The notes under the pieces are model-generated. The model worked only from the letters and a program-made list of their open reading frames with translations. It was not told the origin of the DNA and did no database searches. DNA of 55,498 bases from positions 1 through 55,498 of the forward strand of contig JAISYM010000039.1 of the NCBI GenBank assembly GCA_031269875.1, read 5' to 3'. Positions 26,098 through 33,354 of this stretch are shown in pieces. Source of the DNA: Synergistaceae bacterium. GTDB taxonomy: Bacteria > Synergistota > Synergistia > Synergistales > Synergistaceae. Positions within the stretch are counted from its first letter, which is position 1. Each line of letters starts with the position of its first letter. Both the position numbers and the translations under genes were made by a program.

Positions 26098-26563
26098 CAA
26101 GCAAGTTCAGGATAAGAGCTGGATTGAGGATGTTCTAAAACGAGGGGAATATCTCGTTCTGGGACTCGCGGCGCCGGACGGTGAACCGTATCTCCTTCCG
26201 ATCGGCTATTCTTACGAGGCTCACGGCAACGGCGTCATCCTCCTGCACGGCGCGGCTGCCGGGCTCAAGAACGACCTGATCGCCGCGAACCCGAAGGTCT
26301 CCTTTAACGTGACGCTGGACGCGGAGCTTGTACGAAACGAGATGGGGTCGGAATTTACATTTAAATACCGGAGCGTCACGGGTTTTGGCGAGGCTAGCGT
26401 AATTACGGACATCGCTGAAAAAAACGCCGCTTTGGCTGCCATGATGAAGCGCTACGGCGGCCCGCACACTGACATTACTCCCGAGAAAGGGAGAGCAGTC
26501 TGGGTCGCAAAGATACTAATCAGCCAAATTACCGGCAAATGCAGCGGCTACCCTAAACCATAA
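26072..26563 (+). CDS. pyridoxamine-5'-phosphate-oxidase-like FMN-binding split-barrel protein
   Basis: A 163-residue split beta-barrel protein of the PPOX/NimA type. Segments LKRGEYLVLGLAAPDGEPYLLP, NGVILLHGAAAGLKNDLIAANP and VSFNVTLDAELV match flavin-binding members that reduce or oxidise small substrates; some relatives bind heme. The ATG lies in the 3' end of the decarboxylase-like gene behind GAGGGGGG. Coupling to the tetrapyrrole pair may mean a redox or heme-handling role, but this family is broad and the substrate unknown. Confidence 0.75.
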   Translation: MERAMRRSDKQVQDKSWIEDVLKRGEYLVLGLAAPDGEPYLLPIGYSYEAHGNGVILLHGAAAGLKNDLIAANPKVSFNVTLDAELVRNEMGSEFTFKYRSVTGFGEASVITDIAEKNAALAAMMKRYGGPHTDITPEKGRAVWVAKILISQITGKCSGYPKP

Positions 26564-26609
26564 CGCGCCATGCCGGCGGCGCTGACGCGCTCACCGCTTA
26601 TTTTTCACT

Positions 26610-26924
26610 TTATCCATCTTTTTCGTCTTTTTTCAGCGCCGTCTCCGGCAGGGTGATGATTTCTCCGTCCTGGTTGTCCTGATACCAGCTTTTGTCCGTC
26701 CATCCGGCGCTCCGGTTCGTTCCCTCGGGCGCGCGTCCGTTTTTGTTTGAGTCTTTTGTCGTAAACCTGTACGTCTTGAACACAAATCCTGGCAGAAGGC
26801 CTATTCTCGCCAGCAGCATGAAAATTCCTACAGCGAAAAAAATAAAGAGGACCAAGCTGACCACGAACGGCAGCATGAACACCAACATAAGGAATATCAT
26901 TATCAATATAGCCAGACCGCGCAA
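26610..26924 (-). CDS. small hypothetical membrane protein
   Basis: About 104 residues: a hydrophobic first half with two membrane segments (residues about 2-48, LAILIMIFLMLVFMLPFVV and VLFIFFAVGIFMLLARIG) and a polar C-terminal tail rich in Asn, Asp and Lys that ends KKDEKDG. I do not recognise the family. TTG at 26924 is favoured because the ribosome site GGAGGG directly abuts the ATG at 26930, leaving no spacing for it. It is convergent with the PPOX gene. An overlapping plus-strand frame (26692-26976) looks like a shadow. Confidence 0.6.
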   Translation of the reverse strand: MRGLAILIMIFLMLVFMLPFVVSLVLFIFFAVGIFMLLARIGLLPGFVFKTYRFTTKDSNKNGRAPEGTNRSAGWTDKSWYQDNQDGEIITLPETALKKDEKDG

Positions 26925-27134
26925 AAACATCCCTCCGCTTTTGAGCGCGAATTGGCGTCAATCCACGCTTCACTAATTTTACCAGAGAAACAGGGATAAC
27001 GGTATGAAAATTACAGGAGCATGATAATACGTGCAGGGGACGCCGCCCACGGCATCCCCCCGCATTGCGCGTCCGCTGCGGTTAATCCAGCGGAATGTAA
27101 TAAGACGCCGCGCCATAGAATAAGTACTTCCTAT

Positions 27135-27989
27135 CTATACATTCCCGGTAATCAGCTCAAGAAAGATCGCGGACGAAAGAATATCCGCGCTGCCTCCAGG
27201 ACTTAAATTATTTTCGACAAAAATCTTTTCCGCCAGACGGATTGTTTCCCGTCCCTTCGCAGTCAAGATTCCCCCGTCCATAAGGACCTTTTCGGCCAGA
27301 TTCCGCGCGGTCTCCACCCCTTCACTGCCGCCGCGCGACCAGAGGGCGGTGTCGCCGTTGCGCTCGACGATGTAAAAAAGCGTATCCGCGAGGGCTTCGT
27401 CAAACGTCATGGAGGCCGCGCGCCCACGCAGGAAAGAGAGTGCCGAGAGCGTGAGAGGATACCCGCCCTCCGCCTCGCCGCGCGCCCCAGTGAATCCCTG
27501 AGCGAGGTAGGCGCGCTCCCCAGCGGTGAGCGCCGCTTGGGGTCGGGTGGCCTGCAAGGGCAGTAGTTCTCGCTCCACGACACCCTGGACGAAGGCTCCA
27601 GCCGTTCGCGCCAGCCCCTGGGGCGACGTATCGCCCGGATTGCTTTGGAGGCGTCCCAGGGCGGCGCAGAGAAAGCCCAGAAGATAAATCGCCCCTTTGT
27701 GAGTGTTGACCCCTCCCGTGACACGGTACATGTCTGCCTCTCCGGCGAGGCCGGCTTCCCGCAGGGCGTCCAGGCAGTCGAGCGGAGGGAGTTGGGACGA
27801 GCTTCGCCCGACCGCGGCGCATTCCATAAAACAGCGCGACAGCGCAAACGCGCTTTTTTTCAGCATTGTGTAGTCCATGTCCTTATGAGAACCGTTGTCG
27901 TAAGGCGTCACCAGCCCCGGCTTCGGAGCGAGAGACGCCTCCAGAATCAGCGCGCGGACGGCAAAATCGGCAATTTCCCGGTCCGTCAT
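27135..27989 (-). CDS. citG: triphosphoribosyl-dephospho-CoA synthase (CitG/MdcB family)
   Basis: CitG makes the 2'-(5''-triphosphoribosyl)-3'-dephospho-CoA precursor of the citrate-lyase or malonate-decarboxylase prosthetic group. The 284 residues contain the family motifs EASLAPKPGLVTPYDNGSHK, GGVNTHKGAIYLLGFLC and SPGGSADILSSAIFL. No citrate lyase, citX or mdc gene lies in the window, so this is an orphan copy. The start overlaps the stop of a 22-codon ORF (GCATGA), implying translational coupling. Alternatively it could serve another phosphoribosyl-CoA-like reaction; lone CitG homologues are common. Confidence 0.88.
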   Translation of the reverse strand: MTDREIADFAVRALILEASLAPKPGLVTPYDNGSHKDMDYTMLKKSAFALSRCFMECAAVGRSSSQLPPLDCLDALREAGLAGEADMYRVTGGVNTHKGAIYLLGFLCAALGRLQSNPGDTSPQGLARTAGAFVQGVVERELLPLQATRPQAALTAGERAYLAQGFTGARGEAEGGYPLTLSALSFLRGRAASMTFDEALADTLFYIVERNGDTALWSRGGSEGVETARNLAEKVLMDGGILTAKGRETIRLAEKIFVENNLSPGGSADILSSAIFLELITGNV

Positions 27990-28054
27990 GCTGAATCCGT
28001 AACTTCTTCCGGGAGGCGCTCGGCCACCCGCACAGCCTTGCCGGCAATAATCAC
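27986..28054 (-). CDS. 22-residue ORF translationally coupled to citG
   Basis: From GTG 28054, preceded by a strong GGAAGGAG ribosome site, the frame reads VIIAGKAVRVAERLPEEVTD and ends in a TGA that overlaps the citG ATG. citG has no ribosome site of its own other than this region. It may be a leader peptide that carries ribosomes to citG, or the last trace of an upstream gene such as another CoA-group maturation protein. No similarity recognised. Confidence 0.45.
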   Translation of the reverse strand: MIIAGKAVRVAERLPEEVTDSA

Positions 28055-28454
28055 GCTTTCAGCTCCTTCCTTTACGAATTATTTTTGAGAAATTTTTGCG
28101 GCAAATAGACCAAAAACGACGGCCTCCTTATATGGACTTATGTATCACAACAGAGCGGATAAGTACAATAGGTATATACTATAAATTATACATAAATAAA
28201 ATTGATGGAAGAAGGGGGCAATTGTTCATGCCGCGGACGGCGGCTGCGTACCGAATGCGGAATATCGGGCGCGATGCTGACTCAAAACGCTGACTTATTG
28301 CCCTGTCCCTGCGACCTTTGCTCTTGATATGCTCCGCTAAGGTCGTATAATTTAGCATCTCTCCGAAGGTCGGGCGGCTCCGCGCGGCAGGGGGAGTATT
28401 TTGCCGGCTTAGGATATTCTCCGCCGCCGGAAAGAATATCGGAGGTATATATAT
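28055..28454. other. 400-base divergent intergenic region with repeated AAGGTCG sites
   Basis: This separates citG (minus) from the yitT-like gene (plus). The left half is AT-rich. The right half holds the yitT promoter at 28324-28351. The 7-mer AAGGTCG occurs at 28339-28345 and 28366-28372, and inverted (CGACCTT) at 28312-28318. The successive copies are 27 bases apart, and the inverted pair brackets the -35 element. No convincing gene is present. Confidence 0.5.
28324..28351 (+). promoter_or_regulatory. promoter of the YitT-family gene
   Basis: TTGATA at 28324-28329, a 16-base spacer, and a perfect TATAAT at 28346-28351. The spacer contains one AAGGTCG site adjoining the -10, so a repressor bound there would block RNA polymerase. 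Confidence 0.65.
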
Positions 28455-29387
28455 TTGCGCGCGCTTCTTCCCGAACAGGTAAACAGAGTAAACAAAACAC
28501 ACAAAGCAAAAAAAGAAATCAGGAAATTCTTCAAAAAACTGCCAATCGTGGCTAAAGCGGAGTGGAGGACTCTCATCACTGTGTCCGTCGGAGCCGTTAT
28601 TTACACTTTTGGGGTAATGTCGTTCACAGTCCCATTTCAATTCCCTGACTCCGGCGTGACCGGCATTTCGGTTCTCTTGAATTATAAGTTCGGAATACCC
28701 CTTCCGCTGATGGTCTCCATAGCGAACATCGTTCTTTTGGCTTGGGCCTGGAGGGAACTTTCGACACGGGTCATTATATGGACGATTTATGGGGTGTTTC
28801 TCGTTTCGATGCTGATGCACCTGATGGATGGCGTTCCATTCCCGCATACCGACCAAAAACTCCTCATAGCCTTGATCGGCGGCGCCATAAAGGGCTACGG
28901 CTGCGGCATCGTATTTCGTTCCGGCGGATCACTTGGGGGGCTGGACATCGTCATTCTTTATCTGCAAAAAAAGTTCGGCGTCGAGATCGGCAAGTACAGC
29001 TTTTACTTTAACATGTTCATCCTCGGCGCGAGTGTGTTCGTGGTAGGGGTCGAAAATGCCATGTTCGGTTTATTGGCGGTATACGCGTCGAGTCTGGCGA
29101 TAGACAACACCATCTCGTCGTTTGATAAACGCCGGCTGATATTCGTCATCACAAAGGATACGCAGTCTGTGATAGACTATATAACAATGACGCTGCGGCG
29201 CGGCGCTACGGTTATTTCCGCGCACGGGGGCTATTCCGGCGACGACAGGCCGATGGTGATGTGCGTTTTGACGAAACGCCAGTCCGTCGACCTTAAGCGT
29301 CATCTTGCCGACACCCAGCCGCGGGCGTTTATGGTGCTGGCCGACGCGAGCGAGGTAGTGGGGCGGGGCTTTAAGTCGTGGAGATGA
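28455..29387 (+). CDS. YitT family membrane protein (DUF161/DUF2179)
   Basis: A 310-residue inner-membrane protein with about five membrane segments (about 40-235) containing the family patterns DSGVTGISVLLNY and FRSGGSLGGLDIV, and a cytoplasmic C-terminal DUF2179 domain of about 75 residues (LRRGATVISAHGGYSGDDRP and VLTKRQSVDLKRHLA). The family's substrate is unknown. The TTG start at 28455 follows GGAGGT by eight bases. It has its own promoter with possible operators and is followed by murJ after 58 bases. Confidence 0.9.
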   Translation: MRALLPEQVNRVNKTHKAKKEIRKFFKKLPIVAKAEWRTLITVSVGAVIYTFGVMSFTVPFQFPDSGVTGISVLLNYKFGIPLPLMVSIANIVLLAWAWRELSTRVIIWTIYGVFLVSMLMHLMDGVPFPHTDQKLLIALIGGAIKGYGCGIVFRSGGSLGGLDIVILYLQKKFGVEIGKYSFYFNMFILGASVFVVGVENAMFGLLAVYASSLAIDNTISSFDKRRLIFVITKDTQSVIDYITMTLRRGATVISAHGGYSGDDRPMVMCVLTKRQSVDLKRHLADTQPRAFMVLADASEVVGRGFKSWR

Positions 29388-29445
29388 CCAGTATAACTTG
29401 ACGGATTTTGCGTATCCCGCATGGATTCCCTTACGGAGGTTTTAA

Positions 29446-31038
29446 ATGAGCTGCGCTCCCTCTTTCGGCATCTTTCGTAATTTGCTATCCCGCTTGCTGG
29501 GAGTCAAGAGTTCGCGCGGAGTGTACTTCACCACGTCGTTTCTCTCTATGCTCAGCAAGCCGCTCGGATACCTGCGCAACCTGATAATAGCCTGGGCGTT
29601 CGGAACATCGGGCGCGATGGACGCGTATCACGCGGCTTCCGGCGTGATATCCCTATTTGCGGGCAGCATTGGGATAGCCGTCGAGAGTTCCGTATTGCCT
29701 GAGATGGAGCGCGTCAGAAAGGAATCCGGCGGGGATCCGCGCCGAATCCGTTCGCTCTTCGCCGTGATTGCCTGGATTACGCTCTTGATCACCGGTTTAT
29801 TGTGCGCCGCGTTCGTGATCGCGCCGGGGGTGCTGGTCAAATTTCTCGCGAGCGGTTTCGACGAGGAGCGCGTCCGAATGGGGGCGCTCATGCTCTGGTG
29901 GCTTTCCCCATTCGCGATGGTGACTATATTTCGCCCGCTGGCCGATGTGTGGGCACTCTTCACCGAAAGGTTCACCGTAGCTGCCGTCTGCGGCCTCTCG
30001 TTTAACTTCATAGCGATACCGGCGCTCCTGCTGCTCAGGCCGGTCATTGGTCCTTACGCTGTCGCGGCTTGCATGAGCGTAGGACAGGTTGCCATATTCG
30101 TCATCTTTATGCTAGCCCTTGGGGGCATTCCGATGAGGGTGGCTCCGTCGCTCGTCTCAAGGGAGAGCTTGTCCAGGATTTCCGTGAACGCGCTCTACTC
30201 CGTACTCATTTCGTCTTCCGGCACCCTGTATACCATCGTCGACAAATACTTCGCTTCCAGCCTCCCCGTCGGCTCAGTAGCCGCGATCAGCTATGGCGGC
30301 GTCCTGCTCGGGATGATCAACACCGTAGCGCTTGCCCCGATCTCTTTTTTCCTAGCGAAAATAAGCAGGCTCGTTACGGCGGAGCCAGAGATGGGGGAGG
30401 AGATGACAAAACAGTGCGCCGCGATCTCGTTCGCGTACATACTTCCTATCGGATTCTTCAGCGCGGTGATCGCGGAGCCCATTGTCTCGCTCGTATTCGG
30501 CTGGGGTAACTTTGACGAGCGCTCTATAGCCATGACCGCCACCTGCCTTGCCGGTTACAATCTGGGGCTGGTATTCGCGATCCCGGCTACAATCGTATAT
30601 CGTTACGCTCAGGCCTGCCAGAGGCTTGGCAGGATGACGCCGCTCATATACGCGATGGTGGGGCTGAATGGCCTGCTCGACTGGCTGATGGTCGGACGGT
30701 GGGGGTTATGGGGACTCGCTCTCGCTACTAGCATTACCCAGACGGTCAGCTTCGTCATGTATTACAAATTTATAATGACGGGTTCGCTTTTCAAGTTTTT
30801 GCGGGAGTCGAAATTTTACTGGCAGTTCGCGGCCGTTTCCGCCTGCTGCGCGCTCTTATGGGCAGCAGGCGGTTTTGGTACAGCCGCGGAGCTCTTAATC
30901 GCAACGGCGATTTTCCTTGCCTATCTCTTCGCGTCTGAAATGGCCGGTATTATGCCGCTTGTGCCGAAACATTGGAGACCGAGCGGTTTACTGGCTTTCT
31001 TCGCGCAGACGGCAAGGTCTTTTATCAGTATGAGGTGA
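29446..31038 (+). CDS. murJ: lipid II flippase MurJ-like protein
   Basis: A 530-residue MOP-superfamily transporter with about 13-14 membrane segments. The N-terminal LSKPLGYLRNLIIAWAFGTSGAMDAYHAAS, containing the R-x-x-x-x-A-x-x-F-G pattern and D-A-Y-x-A, is typical of MurJ/MviN, which flips lipid II across the inner membrane. ATG 29446 follows CGGAGG at eight bases. Its stop overlaps the next start (ATGA-type overlap at 31036-31040). Other lipid-linked-oligosaccharide flippases of the same superfamily cannot be fully excluded, and the window has no second copy to compare. Confidence 0.85.
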   Translation: MSCAPSFGIFRNLLSRLLGVKSSRGVYFTTSFLSMLSKPLGYLRNLIIAWAFGTSGAMDAYHAASGVISLFAGSIGIAVESSVLPEMERVRKESGGDPRRIRSLFAVIAWITLLITGLLCAAFVIAPGVLVKFLASGFDEERVRMGALMLWWLSPFAMVTIFRPLADVWALFTERFTVAAVCGLSFNFIAIPALLLLRPVIGPYAVAACMSVGQVAIFVIFMLALGGIPMRVAPSLVSRESLSRISVNALYSVLISSSGTLYTIVDKYFASSLPVGSVAAISYGGVLLGMINTVALAPISFFLAKISRLVTAEPEMGEEMTKQCAAISFAYILPIGFFSAVIAEPIVSLVFGWGNFDERSIAMTATCLAGYNLGLVFAIPATIVYRYAQACQRLGRMTPLIYAMVGLNGLLDWLMVGRWGLWGLALATSITQTVSFVMYYKFIMTGSLFKFLRESKFYWQFAAVSACCALLWAAGGFGTAAELLIATAIFLAYLFASEMAGIMPLVPKHWRPSGLLAFFAQTARSFISMR

Positions 31039-31838
31039 TGAGCGTGAATGACACCGTGATATCTAATCTTATCTCTCTTATAGAAATTTCCGGATCCCTG
31101 GACAATTCCAGGGGGCTTGCCGATCGCCGGGGACTCTGGGCATGCGATGTGAACACCGAATCCGCGTATGAAAATTACTCGCTTTTAACGGCGCGCGGTA
31201 CGGACGATATAGACGGCCTCGTCGCGTCTGGGCTCGATTTTTTTAAAAGTTCCGGCAACCCGCACATATGGCCGATTTTTCCCGAGACGCCGCCGCGCGT
31301 AAAATTTCTGCTCGAGGCGGGAGGCGCGCGTTACGACGACACGTTTTTCGGGATGACCGCGAGCCTGCCCTATAAGGCCCCGGCCGTCGGAGATGACCGG
31401 CTGCGTGAGATTTGGCTGTCTTGCGGGGACGATACCAAACCGTGGGCCGACGCGGTCTGGTACGGATTTGACTCTGGAGAACCGGCCCCGGAGAACTTCG
31501 CGCGTTTTGTCTCCGAAATAGCGCTTCGCGGAGAAATTTTCATCTTCGGCCTCACTGATCCAGTGAGCGGTGTCATCGCCGCGACGGGTCTCCTTAATCT
31601 CTCAGGAACTGCCAAAGAGACGGCTGGAATATATTACGTCTCTACCCGTCCGGAGTTCCGGAGAAAAGAATGGGGCGCCCGCGTGATGCGGGGACTGATG
31701 GAGAAAGCCCTCGCGCTCGGCTGCCGAGCCGCGTGCCTCATCGCGAGTCCGGCCGGAAGACCGCTTTATTTGAAATGCGGATTCGAGGAGACGGCCCGCG
31801 TAGAGATAATGATTTATGACTATCCAATTGTCTCATAA
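31038..31838 (+). CDS. GNAT family N-acetyltransferase ending inside a repeat element
   Basis: A 266-residue protein whose C-terminal half (about 145-260) is a GNAT domain: GVIAATGLLNLSGTAKETAGI, YYVSTRPEFRRKEWGARVMRGL as acetyl-CoA loop and RPLYLKCGFEE. The N-terminal half (1-140) has no family I recognise. The start overlaps the murJ stop; GTG 31044 is an alternative with better ribosome-site spacing (GAGGTG). The final seven codons (DYPIVS region) and the stop lie inside the left arm of the inverted repeat at 31815-32002, so the element may have replaced the original C-terminus. Substrate unknown. Confidence 0.75.
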   Translation: MSVNDTVISNLISLIEISGSLDNSRGLADRRGLWACDVNTESAYENYSLLTARGTDDIDGLVASGLDFFKSSGNPHIWPIFPETPPRVKFLLEAGGARYDDTFFGMTASLPYKAPAVGDDRLREIWLSCGDDTKPWADAVWYGFDSGEPAPENFARFVSEIALRGEIFIFGLTDPVSGVIAATGLLNLSGTAKETAGIYYVSTRPEFRRKEWGARVMRGLMEKALALGCRAACLIASPAGRPLYLKCGFEETARVEIMIYDYPIVS

Positions 31839-32002
31839 TGATGAACCCGAGATGACGGGCCGGCGACTCACTCCGCGAATCGGATCGCTCATACACCTCT
31901 GTCCTGAGCTGATTCGCTCGGCCGACATCCATGCCGGCCGCCGGTTCGCTGCGTTCGTTCGCCGGTCCGTCATCTCTTTCCTGAGACAATTGGATAGTCA
32001 TA
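31815..32002. repeat. 188-bp inverted-repeat element (MITE- or REP-like)
   Basis: The ends are a perfect 21-base inverted repeat: TATGACTATCCAATTGTCTCA at 31815-31835 and its complement at 31982-32002. Inside, AGATGACGGGCCGGCG (31850-31865) faces CGCCGGTCCGTCATCT (31960-31975) with one mismatch. The centre has a further imperfect stem (CGAATC near 31876 against GATTCG near 31911). No ORF of note lies within. Such size and symmetry fit a miniature transposable element or a large REP/BIME structure. No second copy was seen in this window. Confidence 0.75.
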
Positions 32003-32091
32003 TAATGATTCATAACGGCCGCGCTTCAGACCGGGACGATACGCTCCGATAATGATTACAGCAAGCTAGGGCGTGCGGGGAGGTGAGCGCG

Positions 32092-32481
32092 ATGGACAGG
32101 CATGGGGACGCTGCGTCTGGTTTTTTTATTAATCCGGTTTCGCCCGTTAGACGAGTCGAGAAAAAAGGCCGAAAATGGCGAGCCATTCAGGATTCAAGCT
32201 GGGAAGATACGCTCAGGGAAAACCTCGAAAAGGTTGGTGTAACCGCTCCCGAGACGCTCAAAAAAACGGAGGAGTTTCGTGGTGAAACGCAGGAGAGTCC
32301 CGAGCCTAGCGTCCAGCGCGATCACGAAACGGAACTCTCGATAAACAGCGCAGAAGATTTCGAGAAGGTCATAGGCGAGATAAAGAAAATGGCCGACGAC
32401 CCGGAAAAGCTCATCGAATCGCACATCAAAGTTTTTATCGAGCCCGTCTCCAACGGAAGATGGGTCGACTCGCAAGGGTGA
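32092..32481 (+). CDS. hypothetical acidic protein
   Basis: A 129-residue soluble protein, rich in Glu and Lys, that I do not recognise. The N-terminus (FFINPVSPVRRVEKKGRKW) is basic, the middle is a low-complexity Glu/Pro/Thr linker (about 55-80), and the C-terminal part (EDFEKVIGEIKKMADDPEKL) looks helical. ATG 32092 follows GGGGAGG with normal spacing; GTG 32083 is within the ribosome site. It stands alone between the inverted-repeat element and the convergent tatD gene. Confidence 0.6.
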   Translation: MDRHGDAASGFFINPVSPVRRVEKKGRKWRAIQDSSWEDTLRENLEKVGVTAPETLKKTEEFRGETQESPEPSVQRDHETELSINSAEDFEKVIGEIKKMADDPEKLIESHIKVFIEPVSNGRWVDSQG

Positions 32482-32520
32482 AGCGCAAAAAAACCGTGGT
32501 CTCCGCTCACATCAGGAAAA

Positions 32521-33354
32521 TTACGCGCCGCCCTTAAACAATCTCTCTCCGTTCTCCCAAACAGCCGCCGCGAATTCTTCGAGCGGCAGTTTTTTTGTTT
32601 CGGCGACCTTCTCATAGATTTCCCTGACGAAGGAGGGTTCGTTCCTCCTGCCCCTAATGCTTTGCGGGGCTAAGTACGGCGAGTCCGTCTCGCACAGGGC
32701 CCTGTCGAGCGGTATGTACGCGGCTGCCTCTCTCAGCTCATCCGCCTTCGGATACGTCACTGGGCCGGCGAACGATATATAAAAACCCATATCTAGCGCA
32801 GCCCTGGCATCGCGTTTCTCCCCGGAAAAACAGTGAATCACGCCGCCGCAGGAGTCTGCGCCGGCGTTTTTCATTATGGCGGCAGCCTCGCGATACGCGT
32901 CGCCGCCGCCGCGGTCAGCGGCGTTCCTCAAGTGGACGATAATCGGCTTCCCCGCGGCTTTTGCCATTACGATCTGCCGCTCGAAGACCTCCGCCTGAGC
33001 GATCCTGGGCGAGTTGTCGTAGTAAAAATCAAGCCCCGTCTCGCCGATTGCGACAACAGACGCGCCCAGAGGCAGATCGAGCAGTCCCAAGAGCCGCTCG
33101 AAAACGCCGCCGTCCTTTAGGGCTTCCTCGGCCTCGTGAGGGTGAACCCCTATAGAAGTCCATATTTCCGGCGCTGTTTCCCGTTTTTCCCCCGCGAGCT
33201 TCAGAACCTCCCGGCTCGACGCCTCGTCACAGGCGGCAAGGAGGAGCCGGCTTACGCCGGCCCCGATCGCTCTCGATAAGGTCTCGTCCACCTCTCCGGC
33301 AAACTCCTCCATATCCAGATGGCAGTGCGAATCGAACAGCCGCACGTTAGTCAA
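32521..33354 (-). CDS. tatD: TatD family metal-dependent hydrolase/DNase
   Basis: A 277-residue TIM-barrel hydrolase; TatD proteins act as 3'-5' exonucleases on DNA or RNA. Metal-binding motifs are all present: FDSHCHLDM at the N-terminus, IGETGLDFYYD, IVHLRNA, IHCFSGE and CETDSPYLAPQ. It is the last gene of the trmN6-rsmI-metG-tatD operon and overlaps the metG stop by eight bases. metG-tatD linkage is common in many bacteria. Confidence 0.94.
   Translation of the reverse strand: MTNVRLFDSHCHLDMEEFAGEVDETLSRAIGAGVSRLLLAACDEASSREVLKLAGEKRETAPEIWTSIGVHPHEAEEALKDGGVFERLLGLLDLPLGASVVAIGETGLDFYYDNSPRIAQAEVFERQIVMAKAAGKPIIVHLRNAADRGGGDAYREAAAIMKNAGADSCGGVIHCFSGEKRDARAALDMGFYISFAGPVTYPKADELREAAAYIPLDRALCETDSPYLAPQSIRGRRNEPSFVREIYEKVAETKKLPLEEFAAAVWENGERLFKGGA

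Noticed and set aside
26692-26976. 94-codon plus-strand frame opposite the small membrane protein
   Set aside because: The minus-strand frame has two clear membrane helices and a ribosome site; the plus frame has neither.
28096-28293. 65-codon plus-strand frame in the citG-yitT gap
   Set aside because: No ribosome site, unlike any family, and AT-rich non-coding character.
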